A DNA stretch of 57,464 nucleotides from NCBI RefSeq assembly GCF_007991495.1, contig NZ_BJYL01000009.1:1-57464 (forward strand). The letters are read 5' to 3'. Below the pieces are notes generated by a model. The model was given only the letters and a program-made list of their open reading frames with translations. It made no database searches and was not told the DNA's origin. This document shows positions 1 through 8,231 of this stretch, piece after piece. The stretch comes from Sporosarcina luteola (lineage in GTDB: Bacteria; Bacillota; Bacilli; Bacillales_A; Planococcaceae). The position numbers and the translations under genes are program-made. Numbering within the stretch: the first letter of the stretch is position 1; each line of letters opens with the position of its first letter.

Positions 1-111
1 GAAAGGGTTCTCGTTCCTGCCTATGGAGTTCTCATTTATTCCAAAAGAGTTCTCGTTCCCGCCTATGGAGTTCTCATTTATTCCAAAAGAGTTCTCATTC
101 TCACTCCGAAT
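1..111. repeat. 21-bp phased tandem array, GTTCTC family (copy 1)
   Basis: The hexamer GTTCTC recurs at 7, 28, 49, 70 and 91, exactly 21 bp apart. Two unit types alternate: the units at 28 and 70 are identical, and those at 7 and 49 differ by one base. The array may continue to the left of the window. It lies beyond the terminator of the minus-strand stress gene, so it is probably not part of that transcript. The open frame through it (a 7-residue repeat) is a by-product of the 21-bp period. The family recurs at 46.0 kb. Confidence 0.9.
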
Positions 112-135
112 TTTCAGATTCATAGTCAATCACAT

Positions 136-165
136 AAAAAACCACACACCGTCAAGGTGCATGGT
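136..165 (-). terminator. Rho-independent terminator of the stress gene at 183-1118
   Basis: Read on the minus strand, a 10-bp stem with two G-U pairs (arms 156-165 and 141-150, 5-nt loop) is followed by a T run (plus-strand A run ending at 140). It closes the minus-strand gene and separates it from the repeat array. Confidence 0.75.
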
Positions 166-182
166 CGATTTCATCAATTATC

Positions 183-1118
183 TCAATCACGATTCTTCGG
201 AACGAGCCAAGTTCCGGCGCCATCCTCTTCTTTCCTGACATTTCGCAGGTCAATGATGATCTGATCCTTCGATTCGTCAGTGTCTCCTAAATAAACTCCT
301 TGCATCAAATTCTGTTTTTCAGTCTCCTCATCAAAACCTACCGTTTCCGCCATCGCATCTTGACGGTCCATTTGGCTTTCCATGAAGTTGCGCGGATCGG
401 GGGTGACGTCCGGGCGTCTTTCATCTGCATTGTCTAACTCCCTCTTCCGACGGGCTGCTCGGTGCAAATGACTGCGTTCTTCGGACGGTGTTCCGCGGAT
501 TTGCGAAGGTGGGGGAGGGTTGGCCGAGTTCGGTTCATATTCGGAACGGTCGAATAGAGCTTCCGTACCCACTCTGCCAAATAAGAGGTCTTCACATGGG
601 ACCGTCCTGCCACCTTCATAGCTATCCGTCATCACGCTGTCCCGGTATTCATTCTTCGGCAAGCCGTCCTTTCCGATGCCGATGGGCGAATCATCTTGCT
701 GATTCAACCGCTCCGCTTCAGATAGAGCATGATTGAATGGGTTCGATTCTTCACTATTCCGCTGCGCATTGATCTCATATGCGGATTTCTCGGGTTCGCC
801 TTCAACATATAACAGCCACTTGCCTTGTTTGATCTCCGCTTCATATCGCCTTAAGTCCGCCTCGTCAAAACCGACTTCGACAAGCATACTGCGCACATGG
901 TTTTCTCCGGAAATATAGCCGATGAAACGATCCAGCCAATTCGAAGGGGCCGATTGAATATCATCAGACGTATGACGTCGCAGCATCTCGACATCCTCTT
1001 CTTTTCTTGCAATGACATACATATCCTCCGGGTCAATCCCTTTTTCATCCAACTCCTCAATGGCGGCTAGCAACGCCTCTTCTGTATCGTACAACCCAAC
1101 AAAGGTTTTTGGGGTCAT
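183..1118 (-). CDS. General stress protein 17M-like (YflT domain) with acidic tail
   Basis: A 311-residue soluble protein. Residues ~4-110 match the general stress protein 17M/YflT domain, including the GENHVRSML motif shared with the two related genes at 5956 and 9873. The rest is hydrophilic and charged, probably disordered, and contains FGRVGTEAL, which resembles FGRVGGEAL in the 9873 protein. The two are therefore paralogues, but this one lacks the DUF2382 tail. The ATG start has AAAGGAGTG upstream. A sigma-B type promoter lies at 1169-1194. In related Bacillales these proteins belong to the sigma-B general stress regulon, and their molecular function is not known. Confidence 0.85.
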   Translation of the reverse strand: MTPKTFVGLYDTEEALLAAIEELDEKGIDPEDMYVIARKEEDVEMLRRHTSDDIQSAPSNWLDRFIGYISGENHVRSMLVEVGFDEADLRRYEAEIKQGKWLLYVEGEPEKSAYEINAQRNSEESNPFNHALSEAERLNQQDDSPIGIGKDGLPKNEYRDSVMTDSYEGGRTVPCEDLLFGRVGTEALFDRSEYEPNSANPPPPSQIRGTPSEERSHLHRAARRKRELDNADERRPDVTPDPRNFMESQMDRQDAMAETVGFDEETEKQNLMQGVYLGDTDESKDQIIIDLRNVRKEEDGAGTWLVPKNRD

Positions 1119-1168
1119 ATCCTCTCACTCCTTTTATCGATTACATACAATGACAATCTACCAATCTA

Positions 1169-1194
1169 ATACCCGAATTTTCGAAATGGGAAAC
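1169..1194 (-). promoter_or_regulatory. Sigma-B type promoter of the stress gene at 183-1118
   Basis: On the minus strand GTTTCC (1194-1189), a 14-nt spacer and a perfect GGGTAT (1174-1169) match the sigma-B consensus GTTTAA-N13/14-GGGTAT. It lies about 50 bp upstream of the ATG. Confidence 0.75.
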
Positions 1195-1303
1195 GATTGC
1201 AATAAATTCCACTTCCCGATTTTTAATGAATCCGAACCCGCTTTTGTTGTATGATAGAACGTATGGTTCATTTCGGAAAAGAATTAGAAAGGAGGTTGTC
1301 CTG

Positions 1304-4300
1304 ATGAAAAATAGCGAAGTGATGAGCTGTCGCCTCGATATGACGCATCGAGCACGCAAGGAAATCGGGAACTGGGCGATTGACGAAAATGAACTTTTCT
1401 CCATGCAGGACCATTTTGACGTCTACATCGAAAAACTCCCCGCCAAACAGGACAACATGACATTCTCCTTCTACTTCGACCCACAAGCGAATGTCCGTCT
1501 CGCAACCCACCTGAAAGAACGGGTGGCGGTGATGGAATGCGTCTACAAAAACGAAGGGTTCCTGGCGACAAGCTTCCGGGTAAAAGGTCGGAAAGAGCCT
1601 GTTCGGACGAATCGCCGACTTGGCGTTCGCCTGGCATTCGCTGTCAACCGGCGTACGGGCAGTCCGATGCCGATCCAGCTATATACGAGCCTACGGGAGC
1701 TCCCTGTCGCAATCGAACGGTCGGCATACGTCGAAAAACGGATCGCGAGCTGGGAAGGATACTTGCGAATCGAGGAGAAAAATGCGGATGTCGCTGACAT
1801 TACTGCCCATTTTTCGCAAGCGCATGTCAATGATTCATTCAGTCAGCTCACAATTACTTGCAGCGGCTTGGAGGCGAAAGATTGGAATGCCATTACCGGC
1901 TTCAGCGCCAAGCTGAAAGGTTCAGGCGATGATCTTGGAAATGTCGTCAATGTGAACCGCGGCAAGCGTACAGTGAAAATCGAATTGAGCCGGAAGTATC
2001 AAGCCGTTGCGCGGCGGGGTTCTTTATTGCCAAAAGACGCCCGTGAAATCGTCTTCAGCAATTTCGCTGAGTTAAGTCAAATCCGGCGATTGCGAAAAGG
2101 ATTTAAGGACTTGCAGGACGGATTCGCGGCGAATGCCAATTTGGAGAAAATTTTATTCGAAGAACGGCCGGTCGTGCAAATTACGAACAAGCGGCTTGAG
2201 CTCGAATTCCACCATCCGCTTAACGAATTTCAACGGGAGGCGGTTACCGGCGCGATGTCCGCGAATGATCTGTATGTCATCCAAGGACCGCCGGGAACAG
2301 GGAAAACGACGGTTATCTCTGAACTTTGCCATCAGCTTATGAAAGCAGGGCAGCGGACACTAGTCGCTTCGCAATCGAATTTAGCGGTAGACAATGCGCT
2401 CGGACGGTTATTATCTGATCCGGGCATTCGGATTTTACGCTATGGACGGACGGAAAGCATCGAGGAGGAAGGCAAGCGGTTCATCGAAGAGAATGTCGCC
2501 CTTCACTGGCGTGATGAAACATTGGCGGCAGTGAATGAACAGCGGGAGAACCGCGCGGACCGGGAGCGTCAAATTAGTCTCGAGTTGGAGCAAATCCAAA
2601 GGGAAATGGATCGCTTAGAAGCAGAAATGGAAGCTGTTGAACAGCAAATCGTTGAGAAGAACGCGGCAGCAGTGGAAATACGGGAATTGACAGAGAAACT
2701 TGAGGTTTTGCAACAGCAGCAACAGGAAATTTCCGGGAAGCAGATTTCTTTAGAAGAACAACAAGCGACGTTAACAGAAATGGCGGAACAGCTTTCTTTC
2801 GCGATAAAAAAATCTGAGGAGCAGCTCGAAGCTCATTCATTTACTCCTGAATTACATGAAAAGCTGGCGGATGTTGAACAACGATTAGCAACTCACCAGA
2901 AAATGCTCCGGTATTTCCAGACGGTGGAAGCGATCGACTATGCAGAAATCGCCGTTCGGAGACTGGAAGAGGAGACTGGAGTTAAGCGAGCGAAACGAGG
3001 ACCGCTGACACGATTCGTAGAAGAACTGACTCCTGTCCGGAAGCTGCAAGACGTAGAAGGGCTATTCGCCACGCATCAACTAAAGCCCTCACTTTCGACG
3101 AGCCTTGAAATGAATGCACTTCGCCGTTTGCGTGTTGAAATCGTGAACGGAACGTATCCGTATGCTCTCCTCGAATGGAATGAAGTGGCGGAGCGGCTGT
3201 CGAACGGGATCGGATATGCGGAGAAACTGCTGAAAAAGTATTTATATCCTGTTGAAAAAGTGCGCAGTAAACAGAATGACAAATACAATACGCCCGAAGA
3301 GATGCATGAAATGCTTGATAAAATTAGTCGATTCTTCGTTCTGCCGGCAACGAAAGAACTATTGGCGATGCCGGCAAATCCTAAGAAATCAGCGCTATTG
3401 CATCGTCTTGCTGAAAATCTCGCCTATTTATATGGGAAAGCGGAGGAAGTTCAAAAGCATGCATCGCATATAAAGACGTCTTCGGATCGTGAGGCGTCTG
3501 GCCGTTTTACTGCATTAAAAGATGAAATTATGGATGAAATGAGAGCAGAACTTCGTGAGCTCGAGAATGAAGAACAGCGAAGTGAGCAGGCGATTAATGA
3601 ACATGTCGAACAGCTACGGAAGTTGAAAGAGGAGAGTTCAGCACTTGCGCAATTCGTCGATGAGCAAGTCAATTTGCCGGATGTCGAAAACGCGATTGAG
3701 GAACTTGAAAAAGAGCTTGCCGAGTTTGAAAAGCGGAAAGGTTTATTCCAACAGGCTGAAAACATTCTGGAGGAAAATACCCGGAAAGCTGACGACACAG
3801 CGAAACAGTTACTTGCTGTACAGGAAGAATTGGCATCGTTGCTGAACGAAAAGTCTGAGTTGGCGAGTGACATACAGACCGTCGAAAATCGTGTGCATGG
3901 CCTGCAGAAAATCGTCCAATTAGAACCGGAAAATCGCAGGAAAGAAATCGTTGCAGAAACGGGTGAGAAGGAAAAGAAAGCTGCAAGTTTACAAAAAGAG
4001 CTTGCACAGTTGCCGATCGCTCGGGCATTACAGGATGAATGGAGCGAGTTGCTGGCTAATGCTAGTGACTTTGACTTGGATGAAATCCGGAAATTATATG
4101 TGAAGCATGCGAATGTGATTGGGACGACTTGCGTTGCCTCTGCGCGGAAGGACTTCATGGAGGATTACCCAACTTTCGACGTTGTCATCATCGATGAAGT
4201 GTCGAAAGCAACGCCGCCTGAGTTGTTGCTTCCGATGTTGAAAGGGAAGAAAATTGTCCTCGTCGGGGATCATCATCAGTTGCCTCCGCTAGTCGGACGG

Positions 4301-5140
4301 GAGACGATGGAGGAATTCATCGAGGAAATCAAGGATGCCGACGAGAAGAAGGAACTGCGTGGAATGCTGAAAGAATCGTTGTTCGAACGGCTTTTCAGAA
4401 GCTTGCCGAAGCAGAACAAGACGATGCTCGGTATTCAGTATCGGATGCATGAGAAAATTATGGAGACGATCGCGCCGTTTTACGTGGATGGCAAGTATCG
4501 CCTGCAATGCGGATTGGATGATTCGGACGCGGCGCGAGACCATGGGCTGACGTCACGATATTTGAGACGCGATGACCATCTGCTTTGGTTTGACATGCCA
4601 AATGAGCCTGCCTATTTCGAGGCGCAAGTAAAAGGCGGCACGAGCTTATACAATGATGCTGAATTGCAGAAGGTTAAGGAGCTGCTTTTTGATATCGAGG
4701 AAGCGACGGGTCTTGCGAAGCGCGAAGGAAGAATGCCGGCGGATGCGAAAAAGAGTGTTGGCGTCATCAGTTTTTACGGCGAACAGGTGAAGCGGATTGA
4801 CCGGCTCATTGAACAGGAGATTATGCCGAAACATTTGCATTGTCGGACAGGTTCTGTCGATAAATTCCAAGGGATGGAAATGGATATTATCATTTTAAGT
4901 TTCGTTCGGAATCATCAGCAACCGAGCGGGACGATTGGATTTGCGGAAGACTATCGCCGCTTGAACGTCGCATTGTCGCGCGCAAAGGAATTGTTGATTG
5001 TCGTCGGAAGCGCGGATATGTTCACAAACCGACCGAAAAAAGCGGAGACGAAAGCGATGTACGGCAGGTTGGTGGATCAAGTGAAACAACTGGGCGGATT
5101 TAAGGAATTGGTTTTGGAGAACTCGGAAAGGAATGGATAA
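1304..5140 (+). CDS. UPF1/DNA2-like superfamily 1 helicase with long coiled-coil insert
   Basis: A 1278-residue SF1 helicase. Motif I is GPPGTGKT at 328-335 and motif II is IIDEVSKATPPELL with the acidic pair at 964-965. These are followed by VGDHHQLPPLV (III), YRMHEKI, DKFQGMEMDIIILS (V) and LNVALSRAKE (VI, ~1224), the order of the UPF1/DNA2/NAM7 class. Between motifs Ia and II lie ~580 residues rich in Glu, Gln, Lys and Leu with heptad character: a long coiled coil, as in SbcC-like proteins. The N-terminal ~320 residues are unrecognised. The start chosen has GAAAGGAGG 7 nt upstream; an ATG at 1226 would add 26 residues without a ribosome site. The next gene begins immediately after the stop, so the two probably act together. 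A role in DNA/RNA repair or phage defence is inference only. Confidence 0.85.
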   Translation: MKNSEVMSCRLDMTHRARKEIGNWAIDENELFSMQDHFDVYIEKLPAKQDNMTFSFYFDPQANVRLATHLKERVAVMECVYKNEGFLATSFRVKGRKEPVRTNRRLGVRLAFAVNRRTGSPMPIQLYTSLRELPVAIERSAYVEKRIASWEGYLRIEEKNADVADITAHFSQAHVNDSFSQLTITCSGLEAKDWNAITGFSAKLKGSGDDLGNVVNVNRGKRTVKIELSRKYQAVARRGSLLPKDAREIVFSNFAELSQIRRLRKGFKDLQDGFAANANLEKILFEERPVVQITNKRLELEFHHPLNEFQREAVTGAMSANDLYVIQGPPGTGKTTVISELCHQLMKAGQRTLVASQSNLAVDNALGRLLSDPGIRILRYGRTESIEEEGKRFIEENVALHWRDETLAAVNEQRENRADRERQISLELEQIQREMDRLEAEMEAVEQQIVEKNAAAVEIRELTEKLEVLQQQQQEISGKQISLEEQQATLTEMAEQLSFAIKKSEEQLEAHSFTPELHEKLADVEQRLATHQKMLRYFQTVEAIDYAEIAVRRLEEETGVKRAKRGPLTRFVEELTPVRKLQDVEGLFATHQLKPSLSTSLEMNALRRLRVEIVNGTYPYALLEWNEVAERLSNGIGYAEKLLKKYLYPVEKVRSKQNDKYNTPEEMHEMLDKISRFFVLPATKELLAMPANPKKSALLHRLAENLAYLYGKAEEVQKHASHIKTSSDREASGRFTALKDEIMDEMRAELRELENEEQRSEQAINEHVEQLRKLKEESSALAQFVDEQVNLPDVENAIEELEKELAEFEKRKGLFQQAENILEENTRKADDTAKQLLAVQEELASLLNEKSELASDIQTVENRVHGLQKIVQLEPENRRKEIVAETGEKEKKAASLQKELAQLPIARALQDEWSELLANASDFDLDEIRKLYVKHANVIGTTCVASARKDFMEDYPTFDVVIIDEVSKATPPELLLPMLKGKKIVLVGDHHQLPPLVGRETMEEFIEEIKDADEKKELRGMLKESLFERLFRSLPKQNKTMLGIQYRMHEKIMETIAPFYVDGKYRLQCGLDDSDAARDHGLTSRYLRRDDHLLWFDMPNEPAYFEAQVKGGTSLYNDAELQKVKELLFDIEEATGLAKREGRMPADAKKSVGVISFYGEQVKRIDRLIEQEIMPKHLHCRTGSVDKFQGMEMDIIILSFVRNHQQPSGTIGFAEDYRRLNVALSRAKELLIVVGSADMFTNRPKKAETKAMYGRLVDQVKQLGGFKELVLENSERNG

Positions 5141-5884
5141 ATGGACGGTTTAGAAAAAAAACTGCACCATGAATTGCTGCGAGATCCGAATGTGAAATTG
5201 CTAGACTCGTCCAAATGGTCATTGCCTATCCAAACGTTTGATGTTGAGTTTGAAACGGTGAAGCGCAATCAGATGGATATTTTGATGAAAATGCTGCTTA
5301 TCGCTTTTAAGACTTCGGGATTCGGATCTGCGGAAGAAGTGAGCAGCATGCTAGTTGTCGAACCGTTATTCATAGAAGACATGATCAATCGGATGAGCAG
5401 GGCAGGTATGATTGTGAAGAGTGACGGTGTTTACTCATTGACTGCGTCTGGCCATCAACAATTAGACACCGGTATTTACGTACAGCCACCTGAACAGGAA
5501 GAGGCGACTGTCTATTATAGCCCAACGCATGAGACCTTTTTAACAGGTGAAACGGCTGAGGGCGAAGGGGAGAGCTACCGGTATGCGAAGGATGTTCGCA
5601 AGACGGTTACATTTAGTGATGGCGAATGGCGGCAAGCGCTTGAACCGCTAGGAGTTGCAAATGCGGAAGGCAGTGTGCAGAAGGTCATCGAGAAAATTAC
5701 AGCTGTCAATGAACTGGAAAAGGCTTCAGTCACCTGCTATGAGTACCGTCTTCATCAGCCTGCTGACGACCGGTTGTATGCGCGTGTATGGAATACGATG
5801 ACGGGCGAGTGGGATGAAACGCTGGAAGCGCAAATTATAGAACGTGAAATTGCGGAGTGGCGAAAGAATTATTTGAAGAAATAA
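5141..5884 (+). CDS. Hypothetical partner of the coiled-coil helicase, winged-helix-like
   Basis: A 247-residue soluble protein whose ATG directly follows the helicase stop codon. The ribosome site (GAAAGGAATG) lies inside the end of the helicase gene, so the two are almost certainly translationally coupled. Residues ~45-110 look like a winged-helix unit (a helical stretch, then MINRMSRAGMIVKSDGVYSL resembling a recognition helix and wing). The middle is acidic and the C-terminal third is mixed alpha/beta. No family was recognised. It may load or regulate the helicase. A terminator at 5887-5922 ends the two-gene unit. Confidence 0.75.
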   Translation: MDGLEKKLHHELLRDPNVKLLDSSKWSLPIQTFDVEFETVKRNQMDILMKMLLIAFKTSGFGSAEEVSSMLVVEPLFIEDMINRMSRAGMIVKSDGVYSLTASGHQQLDTGIYVQPPEQEEATVYYSPTHETFLTGETAEGEGESYRYAKDVRKTVTFSDGEWRQALEPLGVANAEGSVQKVIEKITAVNELEKASVTCYEYRLHQPADDRLYARVWNTMTGEWDETLEAQIIEREIAEWRKNYLKK

Positions 5885-5886
5885 GC

Positions 5887-5925
5887 AAACACCCATGGAA
5901 ATGATTCGTTCCATGGGTGTTTTCC
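5887..5925 (+). terminator. Terminator of the helicase two-gene unit
   Basis: A perfect 14-bp inverted repeat (5887-5900 / 5909-5922, 8-nt loop) starts just after the stop codon and ends in a short T run. It may also serve the minus-strand gene converging from the other side. Confidence 0.8.
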
Positions 5926-5929
5926 GTTC

Positions 5930-5955
5930 CAGCTCTGGGCGCCCTGCGCTTTTGT
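5930..5955 (-). repeat. Fragment of the ~120-bp interspersed repeat
   Basis: The minus strand reads ACAAAAGCGCAGGGCGCC then AGAGCTGG. This matches the ACAAAAGCG/AGGGCGC/GAGCTAG end of the element seen in full at 45.2, 49.6 and 52.0 kb. Only the end survives, directly against the stop codon of the gene at 5956. Confidence 0.5.
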
Positions 5956-6378
5956 TTAGTTATCTAGCCCAACTTCCGATTCATCCAAGGGAATTGGCTC
6001 GTAGCCGTCGTACCGTTTTTCTTCCGCTTGCAGATCAGCATTGCGGGTGTTTTCATACTTTCCGTTCACGTAAAGCAACAAGGCGCCTTCCTGAACGGCA
6101 TGGAAATATGTTTTAGCTTCTACGTCTGTAAATCCTGAATCATGCAGCATGTGGCGTACATTTTCTTCACCTACTAAAAATTGCATGGGCCGATCGAATA
6201 GGAAAAAGGGAGAGTTGTCCCTGTCTTTTTCGGCTTTATCTCTCAACTCTGCAATTGCTTTATCATCCTTCATAACGATTATCATATCTTGTTCATCCAC
6301 TCCATCGTTCTTCAGCTCTAGAATTTTAGAAACCAATCGCTCTTGAGTTGGGAAACTGCCGATAAACGTTTTTTTCAT
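5956..6378 (-). CDS. General stress protein 17M-like (single YflT domain)
   Basis: A 140-residue protein that is essentially one YflT/general stress protein 17M domain: KTFIGSFPTQERLVSKILEL at the N terminus, GEENVRHMLHDSGF in the middle, and LLYVNGKYE near residue 105. A short tail follows. It is the minimal member of the three-gene family in this window. The start has AGGAGG at 6386-6391, and a sigma-B type promoter lies at 6413-6437. Its role in stress is known only from regulation in related species. Confidence 0.85.
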   Translation of the reverse strand: MKKTFIGSFPTQERLVSKILELKNDGVDEQDMIIVMKDDKAIAELRDKAEKDRDNSPFFLFDRPMQFLVGEENVRHMLHDSGFTDVEAKTYFHAVQEGALLLYVNGKYENTRNADLQAEEKRYDGYEPIPLDESEVGLDN

Positions 6379-6412
6379 CGTACTACCTCCTCAAACGTCC
6401 TTGCAATGGAAA

Positions 6413-6437
6413 ATACCCTTGTTGAGGAGAATGAAAC
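6413..6437 (-). promoter_or_regulatory. Sigma-B type promoter of the stress gene at 5956-6378
   Basis: On the minus strand GTTTCA (6437-6432), a 13-nt spacer and GGGTAT (6418-6413). The -35 core and perfect -10 match the pattern at the two related genes. Confidence 0.75.
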
Positions 6438-6505
6438 CATATTTTAAAGGCGGCCATTTTTATTCGGCTTCAAAAAAAGCTCGCAAGCCTTTGTAAACAC
6501 CGGTT

Positions 6506-7855
6506 TCAAATCAAGCCGATTAGCCAAGGCGCTGCATAGAGAATCATGAACATGACGCCGTAGTTGACGCCGTGGCGATGAAGGAAACCAGCAACTAATG
6601 CGACAAGCATAACACCAAAAATATTCGCCCATCCGGCATCCATGAACGCAAGCATGACGACGAGTCCGGCAAATAATCCGATTAGCGCTTCATGCGGTAC
6701 CCATTTGAAAACGAATGCACAAATCTCATTTGAAAATTTGATTGTTACGTAGAATGTAAGAATGAGTGCGACAGTAGCGCCGATTAACGTAGCAACGACA
6801 ATTTCCCCCATCGACATGATATGGTGGATGTTATGTTCCGGTGTGAAAACCGGCGGTGCATTGAACAAAGCGCTCGCGGGGCCGATTGCCATGGGCGACA
6901 GTGGTAATCCGATCGCGATTAACGGAATCAAGGTCCCTGAAATATAGGAGGCGTTTGTCAGTCCGTCCATCGTCGAGATGGCGCGTGATGCCCGTTGGAC
7001 TGGGTCTTTAATATGTCTTGTCAGGAATTCACCGAGGAAAATCGTCATACCGACAGGCGTCAGGAAGAATGTCAATGTTCCAAGCGAGCTGCCGAGTGCG
7101 GATGTGGCGACTTCCTTCTTCGTCAGGATCGTGAATGGGTTCGGAAATCCTTTTATGCTTTTTTGGTTTTTGAATGAAATTTCTTTTTCCCCGATGATTT
7201 TTTCGCGTTCTCGGTAGTCTTTATTCATTAACTCAAAGAGCTTGTAGACGATTGGTCCAATCGTAATTCCGAGGAAGAAGGAGACGAAAACGGTTGTCCC
7301 TTCAGGCACGATACCGATGTCCCAATAGAGGTGCCGAAGTCCTTGGATGAGCAACGCGAATGGCACGATCATAAGTAGCGATAGTAATTTATTTGCAGAT
7401 AAGAATGCTAAGAAAACCGCACCAAGGAAGAAGATAAGCCCGGCGTGTTTGCTGATTGATGATGCATAGGGCATGATCAGACTTGCGACGAGCAAACTTA
7501 ACGGGATTGAGACGATTGTCCCGATGACCGAGCCAGATGCCATTTTGCGTATACTGACGTCAGGCATCCCGTGTTCTTTCAGCACCATCGCGTGTTCCAC
7601 CATTGGGGCGGCCATGACTCCACCCGGGATTCCGGCGATTGCGACGGGAATCGAATCGGTCAGCTTTTTCGCGACAATGGCGGAAATGAAGAATGCTAAG
7701 ACGACATACGGGGACACGTTCAGTAAGATGAGTGCCAATGTAATCGGTGCAAGAACGGCCGTCTCGTCTGTGCCAGGAGCGATTCCGATGATTGTGTAAA
7801 GGACGGAACCGCCGATGCTGGCAAGAACCATCAGTAAGATGATCGTTAAGTCCAT
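6506..7855 (-). CDS. TctA-family tripartite tricarboxylate transporter permease
   Basis: A 449-residue polytopic membrane protein with about ten or more hydrophobic segments. Its Gly/Pro-rich segments (SIPVAIAGIPGGVMAAPMVE near residue 70, LIPLIAIGLPLSPMAIGP near 315) are typical of the TctA large permease subunit. In the classical system TctA and TctB work with a periplasmic binding protein TctC to take up citrate-like acids. No TctC gene is nearby, and the protein is somewhat shorter than usual TctA (~500). The ATG overlaps the stop of the upstream small gene (TAATG), so the two are translationally coupled. The substrate is unknown. Confidence 0.75.
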   Translation of the reverse strand: MDLTIILLMVLASIGGSVLYTIIGIAPGTDETAVLAPITLALILLNVSPYVVLAFFISAIVAKKLTDSIPVAIAGIPGGVMAAPMVEHAMVLKEHGMPDVSIRKMASGSVIGTIVSIPLSLLVASLIMPYASSISKHAGLIFFLGAVFLAFLSANKLLSLLMIVPFALLIQGLRHLYWDIGIVPEGTTVFVSFFLGITIGPIVYKLFELMNKDYREREKIIGEKEISFKNQKSIKGFPNPFTILTKKEVATSALGSSLGTLTFFLTPVGMTIFLGEFLTRHIKDPVQRASRAISTMDGLTNASYISGTLIPLIAIGLPLSPMAIGPASALFNAPPVFTPEHNIHHIMSMGEIVVATLIGATVALILTFYVTIKFSNEICAFVFKWVPHEALIGLFAGLVVMLAFMDAGWANIFGVMLVALVAGFLHRHGVNYGVMFMILYAAPWLIGLI

Positions 7856-8094
7856 TACTCAATCTCCTCTGTATCTGTAATGATTTTGCGTTTTGGCTTA
7901 ATGATGATGCTTGAAATGATAAAGGCGAGCAATCCGCCGGACAGTCCTAATACTAATGGCCAAGGCTGTTCGCCTGGTGCAAGTAAATAGCCGCCGAGTG
8001 TAAGGGCGATGGAAAGCACGATTGAAATGAGCAAATCCCTCAAATTTACGTTATCCCCCCAAATATCATAAAACGTATTATTTCTCTTCTCCAT
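7855..8094 (-). CDS. Small two-helix membrane protein coupled to the TctA-like permease
   Basis: A 79-residue protein with two predicted membrane helices (about residues 18-38 and 46-65) and a basic, then acidic, tail. Its position suggests a TctB-like small subunit, but it is only half the usual TctB length and has two helices rather than four. The second ATG (8094) is preferred because AGGAGG ends 6 nt upstream of it. The in-frame ATG at 8100 directly abuts the ribosome site. The stop overlaps the permease start by one base. Confidence 0.65.
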   Translation of the reverse strand: MEKRNNTFYDIWGDNVNLRDLLISIVLSIALTLGGYLLAPGEQPWPLVLGLSGGLLAFIISSIIIKPKRKIITDTEEIE

Positions 8095-8132
8095 AACCAT
8101 CCTCCTTCCTCAAAAGTATAGATGTTTTCCCT

Positions 8133-8179
8133 GGTGCCTGCCACCGAAACAATTCGGAATTGAATGGGTGGCAGGCACC
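8133..8179. repeat. GTGCCTGCCAC palindromic element (copy 1)
   Basis: A 47-bp near-palindrome with outer arms GGTGCCTGCCAC and GTGGCAGGCACC around an inner AATTCGGAATT core. A second copy is at 34638-34685. It resembles small REP-like palindromes scattered in Bacillales genomes. It sits between two divergently oriented genes. Confidence 0.75.
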
Positions 8180-8231
8180 TTGAAGGTTTCATAGTATACG
8201 GAAAGGAAGTTTGCGTGGAGGAGTTTGGAAA

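Noticed and set aside
23..238. Heptad-repeat protein encoded in the first array (and similar frames at 46.0 and 57.4 kb)
   Set aside because: A 21-bp period gives a 7-residue repeat in any open frame. No ribosome sites are present, and the frames run into unrelated sequence or through terminators.
1226..1303. N-terminal 26 residues of the helicase
   Set aside because: The ATG at 1226 has no ribosome site and overlaps a likely -10 region. ATG 1304 has a strong site.
3451..4158. Ser/Phe-rich protein antisense to the helicase
   Set aside because: It is the reverse-strand shadow of the Glu/Lys-rich coiled-coil region, without a ribosome site.
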